Both the position numbers and the translations under genes were made by a program. Positions 8,542 through 18,038 of a DNA stretch of 64,000 nucleotides are shown here, piece after piece (position 1 is the first letter of the stretch; each line of letters begins with the position of its first letter). The stretch comes from Microcaldota archaeon (GTDB taxonomy: Archaea > Micrarchaeota > Micrarchaeia > Micrarchaeales > Micrarchaeaceae): positions 310,001 to 374,000 of the forward strand of contig JAJZAJ010000001.1 in assembly GCA_021799475.1 (NCBI GenBank), written 5' to 3'. The notes below the pieces were generated by a model that worked only from the letters and a program-made list of their open reading frames with translations, ran no database searches and had not been told where the DNA came from.

Positions 8542-9654
8542 TTACTGTATCAAATTCCTCAAAAAAAGCCTTTTGAACATCAAGTATGGGCTGTCCATAT
8601 CCCCGTATCTGCCAAGGAACCTGTCGGCATGCGCAAGCTTTGCCCATCTGATCAGCACCGCCAGGCTTCTGTTCCCCAATGAGGAATAATACCTGTGCAC
8701 CATCCTGTGCAGCTCAAGGTCCAGATTGTACTGCCTCCTCCATTCGTGTTCATATTCAGCAATCGGTTTTCCTTCAAAGACATGTTTTGCTATGCACCTG
8801 GCAGCCACCATGGCGCATGCACTCCCGAATATGACCCCTCCTCCTGTCGTTGCTTTCACCTGCCCCGCAGCATCGCCGACAAGGAGCACGTTTCCGCTCA
8901 CAGTCCTCTTTCTCGTAGTCAGCGGTATTATGCTTGCATAACCCACAGTCCTGACAGCATTCCCTATGGCTCCGTCAATCTCTTTCATGCGTATGAAGTC
9001 ATTGAATGCCGCAGCGCTGTTCTTATTCGATAGACTGCTGATACCGATTCCTATCTCTATCTTGCTCTTTGAATACGGGACGGTCCAGCCGAAGAACCTT
9101 TTTGCTATTCTGTTGTTGAAGAAAAGCCTGACTCTGTCGCTTCTGTCTATATCTGCATGGTCGTATTCCGCTTTGTACGTCAGGATGTATTCCTTTACAG
9201 GAGGAAAACCAAACGCGTTCGCAACTGTCGATACTGCCCCATCCGCGCCTACCAGTATAATATCCTTGTCTGATGCGAGATCCATAAGCCTTTCCTTGTC
9301 AATCCTTCTTGCGAGCTCGAGCTTCGCTCCTTCAGATACCGCTTCCTTGGCAAGAGTTTCGGCAAACCTGCCTCTGTCAAGCACATATGCCTTCGTTACA
9401 TCCGCATCTATCGCAATGCTCTCGCCTCCTCCGTGCACAATGGCTCCGCTGAGCTCGTTCACCTTTGCTCCAGAGAAATCTATCCCTATGGTATCAAGGC
9501 CCTTCTTGGAAAATATGCCCGAAGCCTTTGCCGCTCCGTCCGATACTCTGTTCTTGCCATCGTATACAGTGGCATAAACCCCTCTACGCGCAAGGTCTCT
9601 TGCGAGTATCAATCCGGCAGGCCCTGCCCCGACAATCACGACCTCTTTAGTCAT
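8542..9654 (-). CDS. Geranylgeranyl reductase family flavoprotein
   Basis: MTKEVVIVGAGPAGLILARDLA (FAD Rossmann) ... GNVLLVGDAAGQVKATTGGGVIFG; ATG at 9654. Confidence 0.9.
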   Translation of the reverse strand: MTKEVVIVGAGPAGLILARDLARRGVYATVYDGKNRVSDGAAKASGIFSKKGLDTIGIDFSGAKVNELSGAIVHGGGESIAIDADVTKAYVLDRGRFAETLAKEAVSEGAKLELARRIDKERLMDLASDKDIILVGADGAVSTVANAFGFPPVKEYILTYKAEYDHADIDRSDRVRLFFNNRIAKRFFGWTVPYSKSKIEIGIGISSLSNKNSAAAFNDFIRMKEIDGAIGNAVRTVGYASIIPLTTRKRTVSGNVLLVGDAAGQVKATTGGGVIFGSACAMVAARCIAKHVFEGKPIAEYEHEWRRQYNLDLELHRMVHRYYSSLGNRSLAVLIRWAKLAHADRFLGRYGDMDSPYLMFKRLFLRNLIQ

Positions 9655-9702
9655 ACGATCAGACGTGCCAAGACTACTGACCGGCATCGGTATTTAAAGC
9701 TT

Positions 9703-10098
9703 TTGATTCAAAAAGTATCCATAGGTGTTTTCACGGCAGCAAAATCTGGCAAATCAGGGTCGGGCAAATCTGGAGGCTCTATACCTTCACCGAACATAAA
9801 AATACAGAACATAGTGGTCAGCGCAGACCTTCACGCAGTCATAGACTTATACGCTCTTTCAAACGAGGTGAAGGCCGTGGATTACGAACCTGAGCAGTTT
9901 CCAGGCGCAATATTCAAGATAACGGAGCCAAAGGCAAGAATAATATTGTTCAAGAACGGCAAGATGATTTGCACGGGGACCAACACAGAGGCAAACATAA
10001 AAAAAGTGCTGGAGTACGCATCGAAGATAATATCGAAGTACGTGATATCGATGAACCCCCCGCAAAGCAAAGCTATTACGGCAAAGTCCTCAAAGTAG
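9703..10098 (+). CDS. TATA-box-binding-protein-like protein with a single TBP repeat (start uncertain: TTG 9703 or a later non-ATG codon)
   Basis: IKIQNIVVSADLHAVIDLYALSNEVKAVDYEPEQFPGAIFKITEPKARIILFKNGKMICTGTNTEANIKKVLEYASKIISK matches one TBP half-repeat; no second repeat upstream (antisense to reductase) or downstream; TTTAAA at about 9693. Confidence 0.85.
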   Translation: MIQKVSIGVFTAAKSGKSGSGKSGGSIPSPNIKIQNIVVSADLHAVIDLYALSNEVKAVDYEPEQFPGAIFKITEPKARIILFKNGKMICTGTNTEANIKKVLEYASKIISKYVISMNPPQSKAITAKSSK

Positions 10099-10113
10099 GG
10101 GCAAGGTGATCTA

Positions 10114-10365
10114 TTGGTATATAAGGTCAGGCTGACGCTACTGTTAGTTCTCCTCGTGGTTCTCGTATTGGGATTCATGTCATTAAGACACGACCTGCAT
10201 ATAGCGAAGTCCGAAATAACATCAATGGCTGGTCCAGCTCCGGTAGGCGTCTGGGGTTATACCATATCAGGACTGAAACACCTCTATGTGTCGCTTTCCT
10301 CCGGAACTGCGCAATACCTTTCCTCTTCAAACACACTTGCAGCCAATATGATAAAACAGGCATAA
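10114..10365 (+). CDS. Small hypothetical protein with N-terminal TM helix
   Basis: 83-aa ORF, TTG start, hydrophobic N-terminus LTLLLVLLVVLVLGFM; follows TBP-like gene. Confidence 0.45.
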   Translation: MVYKVRLTLLLVLLVVLVLGFMSLRHDLHIAKSEITSMAGPAPVGVWGYTISGLKHLYVSLSSGTAQYLSSSNTLAANMIKQA

Positions 10366-10368
10366 GCT

Positions 10369-11508
10369 CTATCTCATCTTTGCTATTTTAGCAACCCTCT
10401 CATCGAACCTGCTGAAGAACATATCCCACGAATAATTCTTTTTAACCCTGTCATATCCTGATTTGCCCATCTGCTTCGCGACAGATTTGTGCTCCGATAT
10501 GTAGAGCATTCTGTCAGCCATCTCCTCCTCGCTGTTGACAAGCAGCCCTGTTTTCCCGTCGAGTATCGTAAATCTCGGTTCGCCCTCGTTGACCGATATG
10601 ACGGGCTTGCGGCTCGCCATCCCCTCCAAAGGGACAAGACCATAATCCTCGTTGATCGGAGCATACATCACCGCTGTGCACTCCGCAAACAAATCCCTCA
10701 TCCGTTCATCGGTCGGATCGTCTATAATCAGCACGTCTCCTGCCTTTGCCGCCATCTTCCTTATGCCTTCCTTGTATGCACGGTGCGCCTTGTCCCTGCT
10801 TGTTGCACCTGCAAGCACAAGCCTGTAGCTTTTCTTTGTCCTTTTCTTGAAGATTTCAAATGCCCTTATCACGTAATCCTGTCTCTTGTTCGGCGAGAAT
10901 CTCGAAGGATAAAAGAAATATCTTCCATCTCCCTCATCATTGTAAAGCTCATAGTCAATCCCACCGCCAAGCACCTCAACATCCTTCCTGCCAAAGAACT
11001 CCATGATTCTCGATCTGGTATTTTCGCTATTCGCGTATATGAACTCTATATCATCCACTATCGCCTTATCTATCCTCCGTATAGCGGTTGCTCCTAGCGC
11101 ATGTATGGGCTTCTGCCATGCCCTCTTAAGCATCATTCTCTGTTCGTACAGGTCCCATACCTCCCTAAGAGGAGTATGGCAATACCAGAGCACGCGCTCA
11201 TTGTTCCTCCTTATCCAGTGTGATGGTGCGATGTGCGCATTCAGCACGTCATAGTCCTCCTGCAGTTTGAAGTTGAGGAACCCTATCCCGTAAGAGAGCC
11301 CCTGTGCGGCCCTCCCGTATGGCAGTGCCTTGAGCAGCATCCCTCTATTTATAGTCTCAACATCAAGCTCTCCGAACTCCGGAAACGTCATTTCCGGAGC
11401 ATATTCCCCGACATATATCTTTGCATCGTAGTGCTGAGCTATTTTCAGAAGTATGCGCTCCGCTCCTCCCTTTACTGTCAGGTTTGCGGTTGCCATAACG
11501 AGTTTCAT
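10369..11508 (-). CDS. Glycosyltransferase family 4-like
   Basis: GGAERILLKIA ... FFYPSRFSPNKRQDYVIRAFEIFKK ... MYAPINEDYGLVPLEGMASRKPVISVNEGEPRFTI. Confidence 0.88.
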   Translation of the reverse strand: MKLVMATANLTVKGGAERILLKIAQHYDAKIYVGEYAPEMTFPEFGELDVETINRGMLLKALPYGRAAQGLSYGIGFLNFKLQEDYDVLNAHIAPSHWIRRNNERVLWYCHTPLREVWDLYEQRMMLKRAWQKPIHALGATAIRRIDKAIVDDIEFIYANSENTRSRIMEFFGRKDVEVLGGGIDYELYNDEGDGRYFFYPSRFSPNKRQDYVIRAFEIFKKRTKKSYRLVLAGATSRDKAHRAYKEGIRKMAAKAGDVLIIDDPTDERMRDLFAECTAVMYAPINEDYGLVPLEGMASRKPVISVNEGEPRFTILDGKTGLLVNSEEEMADRMLYISEHKSVAKQMGKSGYDRVKKNYSWDMFFSRFDERVAKIAKMR

Positions 11509-11715
11509 AGCAGTACCGCTTACCCTTCTTACTCTACAGCTAAATAACTTATCAAATCATGAGCGAAAGCAGCAATACTTATCAGCCAAAGGGGCAAAGA
11601 AGGAGCAAAGACCGGGCAAAAAACATGCAAAACAGGTGAACCAAAGAGTATATAATCATACAGAACAAAAAAGATAACGCTGATTCAACAAGAGCGTAGT
11701 GCTCCAGGTAGTTCG

Positions 11716-13011
11716 ATGGATTTAGGAGAAGGCATCAGGAAAGCGCTTGCGAAAATCACGCGCTCCACCATAATAGATGCCAAAGTGATAAAGGAGTTCA
11801 ACAAAGAACTCCAGAAGACTCTGATAAGCGCAGATGTGGAAATAGAGCTCGTGCTGAAATTCACAAAAGATATAGAGGAGAAGGCACTGAAGAGCAAACC
11901 TCCGGCAGGATTAGCGCCTACTGATTACATAACAAACATAGTCTACGAGGAACTCGTCAGCCTGATGGGCGCCACGTATGTGCCAAAACTCCAGAAGAAA
12001 AAGATACTGCTTATGGGTCTCTACGGATCCGGAAAAACCACATCAGCAGCCAAGCTGGCCAAATATTACCAGGATAGGGGTCTTAGCGCCGGAGTGATAT
12101 GCTGCGACGTTTCCCGTCCTGCCGCATACGAGCAGCTTGAGACTCTCTCAAAGTCCGCCAATATATCATTTTTCGGAATGAAAAACGAAAAGGGTGCTGC
12201 AAAGATAGCAAAGCTGGGGCTCGAGAAGATGAAGGACAAGCAGGTCTTGATATGCGATACGAGCGGCAGGAGCGCGCTTGACGACAGGTTAACTGAAGAG
12301 CTCAAGGAGGTAGTCAAGGAGTTCAGCCCTGATGAGAAAGCTCTTGTCATAAGCGCCGATATAGGGCAGGTGGCCGGCAGACAGGCGAGGGCGTTCGATT
12401 CGGCCGTAGGCATCTCCGGAGTAATAGTGACGAAAATGGACGGTTCCGGCAAGGGCGGCGGAGCACTGAGCGCCGCAAACGCAGCCAATGCCCACGTGAT
12501 GTTCATAGGAACAGGGGAAAAGCTCGCTAACATCGAGCCGTACAATTCCGAGAAATTCATCGGAGGGCTTCTCGGTATGCCGGACATAGCTTCTCTCGTA
12601 TCAAATGTCCAGGAAGCGGTAAAGGAAGCGAATATAAAACCGGAGGAAATGGAAATGAATGAGCTGAACTTCGAGAGCTTCTATACTCAGCTGAAGGCCA
12701 TGGGGAAGATGGGTCCTTTAAAAAATGTCTTCGGCATGATGGGCGCCCCAGACATGCCAAAAGAGGCAATGGAACAGAGTGAAGAGAAACTGAAGAAATT
12801 CAAGAATATAATCGCATCGATGACGAAGGAAGAGAGGATGGACGAGAGGCTGCTGCACGAACCCGGCAGGGTAAAAAGGATAGCGCAGGGCAGCGGCACT
12901 ACGGAAAGAGACGTGCACTCTCTGATATCCGACTTTAACAAAATGAAGAAAGTGTTCGACAGCCTGAAGAATGACAGGAACTTCAAAAGGAAGTTCGCGA
13001 AATTCATGTGA
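11716..13011 (+). CDS. srp54: Signal recognition particle 54 kDa protein
   Basis: GLYGSGKTTSAAKLAKYY, DVSRPAAYEQL, DTSGR, TKMDGSGKGGGALSA, GLLGMPDI and M-domain. Confidence 0.95.
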   Translation: MDLGEGIRKALAKITRSTIIDAKVIKEFNKELQKTLISADVEIELVLKFTKDIEEKALKSKPPAGLAPTDYITNIVYEELVSLMGATYVPKLQKKKILLMGLYGSGKTTSAAKLAKYYQDRGLSAGVICCDVSRPAAYEQLETLSKSANISFFGMKNEKGAAKIAKLGLEKMKDKQVLICDTSGRSALDDRLTEELKEVVKEFSPDEKALVISADIGQVAGRQARAFDSAVGISGVIVTKMDGSGKGGGALSAANAANAHVMFIGTGEKLANIEPYNSEKFIGGLLGMPDIASLVSNVQEAVKEANIKPEEMEMNELNFESFYTQLKAMGKMGPLKNVFGMMGAPDMPKEAMEQSEEKLKKFKNIIASMTKEERMDERLLHEPGRVKRIAQGSGTTERDVHSLISDFNKMKKVFDSLKNDRNFKRKFAKFM

Positions 13012-14123
13012 TAGTTATGGGAGAAAAGACCGGTGCATTAGAGCAGAAGCTGGAGGAGCTGAAGGAAGAATATTCAAAAACCAAAGCCAACAAGAAGACA
13101 AACTACCACCTCGGGCTCCTAAGGGCTAAAATATCGGAGACGAAGAAGGATATTGTAGCTTCAAAGAAGAGGATGCACGGCGAAGGATTCTTCATAAAAA
13201 AGACAGGAGATGCTACCGTAGCGCTTGTCGGTTTCCCAAGCGCCGGCAAATCCTCTCTTATAAATGTGATAGCGAACACAAGATCGAAAACTGCGCAATA
13301 CGCGTTCACCACCACACAGATAATCCCAGGCACTATGATACACAAGGACGCACACATACAGGTGTTCGACATGCCTGGATTGATAGAAGACGCACATCTT
13401 GGGAAAGGCGGAGGCAGGATGGTGATTGCAGCAGCGAAGTCTGCCGATTTGATAGTATTCGTTATCGATGTCAACCAGACCCACCAGTTTGAAAAGCTGA
13501 TGGCTGAGCTCGCTGCGCTCGAGATAAACATCAACAAGAAGAAGCCGCTTATCCAGATTGTAGAGCGCATAACCGGCGGCATAGACATAGAAGTCGACAA
13601 ATCAGGGCTTCCGGAAGAAGACATAAAGGAAATATTGATAGGACTCGGAATACACAACGCAACCATATCAATATGGGGGAAGGTAAGCGATGACGAGCTG
13701 ATATCGATAATATCCGGAAGAGCCATCTACATGAGGGCGATACTTGCTCTCAACAAAATCGACACCAACAGGGAGTACGAGAAGATCGCACAGGAGTTAA
13801 GGGACAGGTACAAGATAGAGGTGGTTCCTATAAGTGCAACAAACCAGACAAACATCCCGCAGCTCAAGGACAGGATCTATGCCAACCTTGGGATAATTAC
13901 CGTGTACCTGAAACCGAGGACAGGCGATGAGAAACTGAAGCCGATGATATTGGGAACCGGCGCCACGATAGAGAACGCAGCAAAGAAATTCCACACTAAA
14001 TTGGCCGATGAGCTAAACTGCGCGATAATAAACGGGCCAAGCGCCAAGTTCGCGAACCAGAAGGTCGGAGCCGAACATGAGCTCAAGGAAGGCGACGTGA
14101 TAACATTCATAAAAAATAAATAG
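13008..14123 (+). CDS. OBG/DRG-type GTPase with C-terminal TGS-like domain
   Basis: VGFPSAGKSSLINVIANT, DMPGLIEDAHLGKGGG, NKID; overlaps the srp54 stop. Confidence 0.9.
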   Translation: MIVMGEKTGALEQKLEELKEEYSKTKANKKTNYHLGLLRAKISETKKDIVASKKRMHGEGFFIKKTGDATVALVGFPSAGKSSLINVIANTRSKTAQYAFTTTQIIPGTMIHKDAHIQVFDMPGLIEDAHLGKGGGRMVIAAAKSADLIVFVIDVNQTHQFEKLMAELAALEININKKKPLIQIVERITGGIDIEVDKSGLPEEDIKEILIGLGIHNATISIWGKVSDDELISIISGRAIYMRAILALNKIDTNREYEKIAQELRDRYKIEVVPISATNQTNIPQLKDRIYANLGIITVYLKPRTGDEKLKPMILGTGATIENAAKKFHTKLADELNCAIINGPSAKFANQKVGAEHELKEGDVITFIKNK

Positions 14124-14152
14124 GCTGAGTGCAGCAAACACCGCAAAGCGCA

Positions 14153-15028
14153 TCACGGTGGCGTATATCCTATCTGCCATGTTCCGTTGAATGCGACACC
14201 ATCAGTACTGTATACTTGTCCATTCTGGTTGTACCCTGAATAATCGTTTATGTTGCCATTGAGCGGCCACCATCCTACAAGGCTTTGTAAATTTATTGGC
14301 GCACCGCCGATGCCCTCTATATACAGTGCATCAATTTCATTTACTGTAAGCGACTTATTGTATATTTGAACGTTGCTTATCATACCATTAAACCCCTGCA
14401 CATTAGAGCCGTCGGCCCCTATATTAAGTTGTGACAGCTTTATTGTCGGTAGGATAGAAAGGGTGCCTGTCACTACATTTCCATCCATGAAAAGAGTTAC
14501 GCTTTGACCGTTGAGTGATACTGCCTCGAAGTTCCACTTGTCCGGGGTTGCGGCAGTTCCCCACGATGGATTAAAATCATTGCACCATGTTGCCATTTGC
14601 GGAAGAAACCCTCTGGCAGAGCTGTCTTGCATGCTTAAACCTATAGCATTGGCAGTGCACCCAGACCCGTAATTAGCGATGAAGTTGTAAGAGTTCAAAT
14701 TTTGTACGGGATTTGGATTAAACCAGGCAGTTATCGTGACTACGCTCCCGGTAGGTAGCATAGTAGGGCTGGAAATATACGCAGCGCCGGTAGTATCTGG
14801 TGTCTGCAACACATACTGAGGCAACTGCCCCTGGCATTCTCCCTCAAGGGACACCTGCCCTCCAAACCGCACGAGTTGGCACGATCCCGGAGCTGCCTTC
14901 GGCGTCAGCGCGCTGCCGGAAAAGACTCCCAGCTGGAACAGCACTCCCAATACTACGGCGATGATGAGTATCGCCCACCCGTACGTCATCAGATACTCCA
15001 TCGCTGACTGTGATTTTTTCCCGTTCAT
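14153..15028 (-). CDS. Class III signal peptide (pilin-like) protein with LamG-like core, copy A
   Basis: KSQSAMEYLMTYGWAILIIAVVLGVLFQLGVFSGSALTPKAAPGSCQLVRFGG ... SLTVNEIDALYIEGIGGAPINLQSLVGWWPLNGNINDYSGYNQNGQ. Confidence 0.88.
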   Translation of the reverse strand: MNGKKSQSAMEYLMTYGWAILIIAVVLGVLFQLGVFSGSALTPKAAPGSCQLVRFGGQVSLEGECQGQLPQYVLQTPDTTGAAYISSPTMLPTGSVVTITAWFNPNPVQNLNSYNFIANYGSGCTANAIGLSMQDSSARGFLPQMATWCNDFNPSWGTAATPDKWNFEAVSLNGQSVTLFMDGNVVTGTLSILPTIKLSQLNIGADGSNVQGFNGMISNVQIYNKSLTVNEIDALYIEGIGGAPINLQSLVGWWPLNGNINDYSGYNQNGQVYSTDGVAFNGTWQIGYTPP

Positions 15029-15129
15029 TGCAGCACAATGTCAAACATAAAATATAATAACTTGCTATAAGAAGGAATAAAAAACAGTGCGGGCAAACAG
15101 AATAGGCTTTCTGCTAGCAGAACAACCCA

Positions 15130-16599
15130 GTGAACACAATGGTTTTAGAGTTCATGGATCATATCTCAAAGTTCATACCGTCAATAGCGAAGCCAAAGAA
15201 TCCGCTTTCTCTGAGAGAAAAGGTCATGTGGACGCTTGCAGTGCTCGTAGTATATTTCGTGCTGTACAATGTCATCGCTTACGGCGTAAGCCAGCAGGCA
15301 ATCCTCTCTAACCCTTTCCTTCAGCTGATGAACATCATATTCGCGGCAAAGATAGGTAGCCTTATAACCGTCGGCATCGGACCAATCGTGCTCTCGAGCA
15401 TAATACTGCAGCTGCTTGCCGGTTCAGGCCTTTTGAATATAGATCAGAATGACATGGTGCAGAAGGCAAGGTACCAGAGCCTGCAGAAGCTCGCATCAAT
15501 AGTCGTGGCCATTGCCGAGGCGTTTATCTATACCGCGACCGGTTTCGTTCCGCTCGCTAATCCGTCGCTCTTCGCTGTCGTGGCATTGCAGCTTGTCATC
15601 GGGGCTATCATCATAATATACCTGGATGAAGTAATGACAAAATGGGGAGTGATGTCAGGCATCAACGTCTTCATAGCAAGCGGTGTGTCATATTCCATAA
15701 TAGCGGGCACTGCATACGTCCTGATACCAGGTGCAATAAGCGCAGTGCAGAGCGGTGGCGCGGCGGCACTTTCAAACGCATTTCTCGCATTCGGTCCCTT
15801 ATTCTTCTCCATTTTGATATTCCTGATAAGCATCTATGCTTATGAGACAAAGGTAGAGATACCACTCGCGTTCGAACAGCTGCGGGGCGTAGGCGGGAGG
15901 CTGCCCATACCTTTCCTGTATGTGAGCGTGCTGCCCGTGATACTCGCGTCGTCGCTTGAGCTGAGCTTTACCGTATGGTTCAGGTTCTTATCGGGAGTCA
16001 CAGGCAGCTTTGCAAACCTCGCGAAATTTTTTGCGCTATACCAGCAGACAGCCGCCGGGGCACAGTCCCAGCTCACAGGCGGCATAATATACCTGATATC
16101 TCCGACATTCCCATCTCCTTATGCCGCTCCGTACGGGATAGGAGGCTATGGAGCATATTTCAACTACTTGCTTACATCTTCTTCGCAGCTGTATCTGCCA
16201 TGGGGCGGCATCATGCTTGTGCCTGAATGGCTCCACGCAATATTCTATGTGGTAGTGCTTGTTGCTCTATGTGTCGTGTTCGGAAAGTTCTGGATAGAAA
16301 TGACGGGCCAGAATCCGAAAGCGCTGGCGGAGCAGCTTGGTGACATGGGCTGGCAGATACCGGGCTTCAGAAGGGATCCGAGGATAGTGGAAAGCATGCT
16401 GAACAAGTATATACCTACCGTTACTATACTGGGAAGCGTATTCGTTGGGCTGCTTGCGGCGCTCGCAACCCTTACCGGCGCTGTGGGAACAGGGATGGGC
16501 ATACTGCTGACAGTAGGCATAATCTACATGCTATACCAGCAGCTCCAGCAGGAACACCTCTTCGAGACATATCCTATACTGGACAAAATAGTCAAGTAG
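15130..16599 (+). CDS. secY: Preprotein translocase subunit SecY
   Basis: Multi-TM 489 aa; RGVGGRLPIPFLYVSVLPVILASSLE, FGKFWIEMTGQNPKALAEQL, GTGMGILLTVGIIYMLYQQL. Confidence 0.95.
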   Translation: MNTMVLEFMDHISKFIPSIAKPKNPLSLREKVMWTLAVLVVYFVLYNVIAYGVSQQAILSNPFLQLMNIIFAAKIGSLITVGIGPIVLSSIILQLLAGSGLLNIDQNDMVQKARYQSLQKLASIVVAIAEAFIYTATGFVPLANPSLFAVVALQLVIGAIIIIYLDEVMTKWGVMSGINVFIASGVSYSIIAGTAYVLIPGAISAVQSGGAAALSNAFLAFGPLFFSILIFLISIYAYETKVEIPLAFEQLRGVGGRLPIPFLYVSVLPVILASSLELSFTVWFRFLSGVTGSFANLAKFFALYQQTAAGAQSQLTGGIIYLISPTFPSPYAAPYGIGGYGAYFNYLLTSSSQLYLPWGGIMLVPEWLHAIFYVVVLVALCVVFGKFWIEMTGQNPKALAEQLGDMGWQIPGFRRDPRIVESMLNKYIPTVTILGSVFVGLLAALATLTGAVGTGMGILLTVGIIYMLYQQLQQEHLFETYPILDKIVK

Positions 16600-16706
16600 C
16601 AATACGGCAGCAGCAACAGCAGCGTAGTGTTACGATCATCTTTAGCGTATATCTAGTGCAGAGTGCGGCAGCTGATCCTATATTTGACTGATGCGAAGGC
16701 TGAAGC

Positions 16707-16781
16707 TTACAGCTCTCCTACTCTTCTCTTCTGCGCTCTCTTTAGTCTCTTACGCCTTTTCTTCTTCCATTTCCAGCGCAT
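16707..16781 (-). CDS. Ribosomal protein eL41-like 24-aa protein (missing from ORF track)
   Basis: Minus-strand ATG 16781 to TAA 16707: MRWKWKKKRRKRLKRAQKRRVGEL*, resembling the eukaryotic eL41 pattern MRxKWRKKRxRRLKRKRRKxR. Confidence 0.72.
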   Translation of the reverse strand: MRWKWKKKRRKRLKRAQKRRVGEL

Positions 16782-16904
16782 TCTTCCCTTTTTCTTCCAT
16801 TTCCTCGGTATGCTTCCCAAAAATACACCTAATGATAGTGATAAGCGATAGTATTAATGCAGTTAGTAATAAATACCTATTACAATCCAAACATACTGAT
16901 TCGT

Positions 16905-17972
16905 ATGCATAAGGGAGTGGCTGCCTATATAGCAGTTCTTTTGATAATAATAATACTCTGGTATTTCTTTGCGGGCTTCAAGCTGCCAGGGCATACCAGC
17001 ACAACTATAACAAGCAATGGGATTTCGAACACGCCAACAACCAGTGCATCAACAACTGTCACTGTATACAGCTCGCCGTGCTCCAATACCGGCATATTCA
17101 ACACCACGGCATTCAACACCACGCTTGCGACCACCTGCAGATGGACTGGAGGGGCGCTTGGGTTATGGGTCGCATCCGGAGACGCGCAGTATGAAAGCGT
17201 TCTGATAACGGGGACAAACAAAACAGAATATATAAACCAGACCTCGCAGTATAAGTGCCCGACGCTGTACAAGAACTTCACGGCAAAGGCTAACGACACT
17301 CTCACTATAAGGCTGTACATAGGGCCAAAAGCGGCAAACGCAACCGCATCGGGCTGCACCACAGCGCTGGCGAAGCTGAACACTACTACAGTGCTTCCGC
17401 AGAGCAGCGTCTACAACAATGTCTATAATGGCAACTTCAGCAGCGACTCATTTACCGGATGGACGCTGGCAAGCCAGGGATTCGGCACTGCCCCTATGAA
17501 TATAATATGGGCAAACCTGCCGAACGTATCCTGCTACATTGGAGCGCCATGGTCAAATGCGAACTTCACGTTCTTTGCATCTACATTCCACTGCGGCACT
17601 GCAGTCGCTCCAGGGAATCTCACATCTAGCCTGTTCATGGTAACAGAACCGTATCTAGACTTCAGGATAATAAGCCCAGCCAATGCGGATCTGTATGTCG
17701 AGATAATAAACCAGTCTTATGTTCCGGAGATAGTTGCGCACTACGGCACTTTCAACAGCAGCTCAAATCCGGAAGCGTTCAGCACGTTCAGGAATGCGAG
17801 CATACCCCTGTCGACAGTCTACGGCAAGCCTGTCCGAATAAAGGTAGTCGCAGTTCCATTCGGCAACAAGCTGCGCCATCTATACATAGCCCTCGGCGGA
17901 TTTGGATTATCAAGTACTATACATCAGGATAGGGGTGTACTGGTAAACGAGTCATTCAACAGCACCGGCTGA
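16905..17972 (+). CDS. Secreted/membrane-anchored hypothetical protein
   Basis: MHKGVAAYIAVLLIIIILWYFFAG then Thr/Asn-rich ectodomain with many N-x-S/T sequons. Confidence 0.7.
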   Translation: MHKGVAAYIAVLLIIIILWYFFAGFKLPGHTSTTITSNGISNTPTTSASTTVTVYSSPCSNTGIFNTTAFNTTLATTCRWTGGALGLWVASGDAQYESVLITGTNKTEYINQTSQYKCPTLYKNFTAKANDTLTIRLYIGPKAANATASGCTTALAKLNTTTVLPQSSVYNNVYNGNFSSDSFTGWTLASQGFGTAPMNIIWANLPNVSCYIGAPWSNANFTFFASTFHCGTAVAPGNLTSSLFMVTEPYLDFRIISPANADLYVEIINQSYVPEIVAHYGTFNSSSNPEAFSTFRNASIPLSTVYGKPVRIKVVAVPFGNKLRHLYIALGGFGLSSTIHQDRGVLVNESFNSTG

Positions 17973-18038
17973 GAGAAGAAGGGATGACAGGCAGCACCGG
18001 CAACCCTTTTTAACCTGCATGGCATAACACTACAGGAG

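Noticed and set aside
9433-9702. Upstream part of the 221-aa ORF at 9433 as a possible first TBP repeat
   Set aside because: Sequence is antisense to the reductase N-terminus and has no TBP motifs
16663-16851. Plus-strand Phe/Leu-rich ORFs (16663-16851, 16691-16912)
   Set aside because: Low-complexity translation of the pyrimidine tract antisense to the eL41-like ORF
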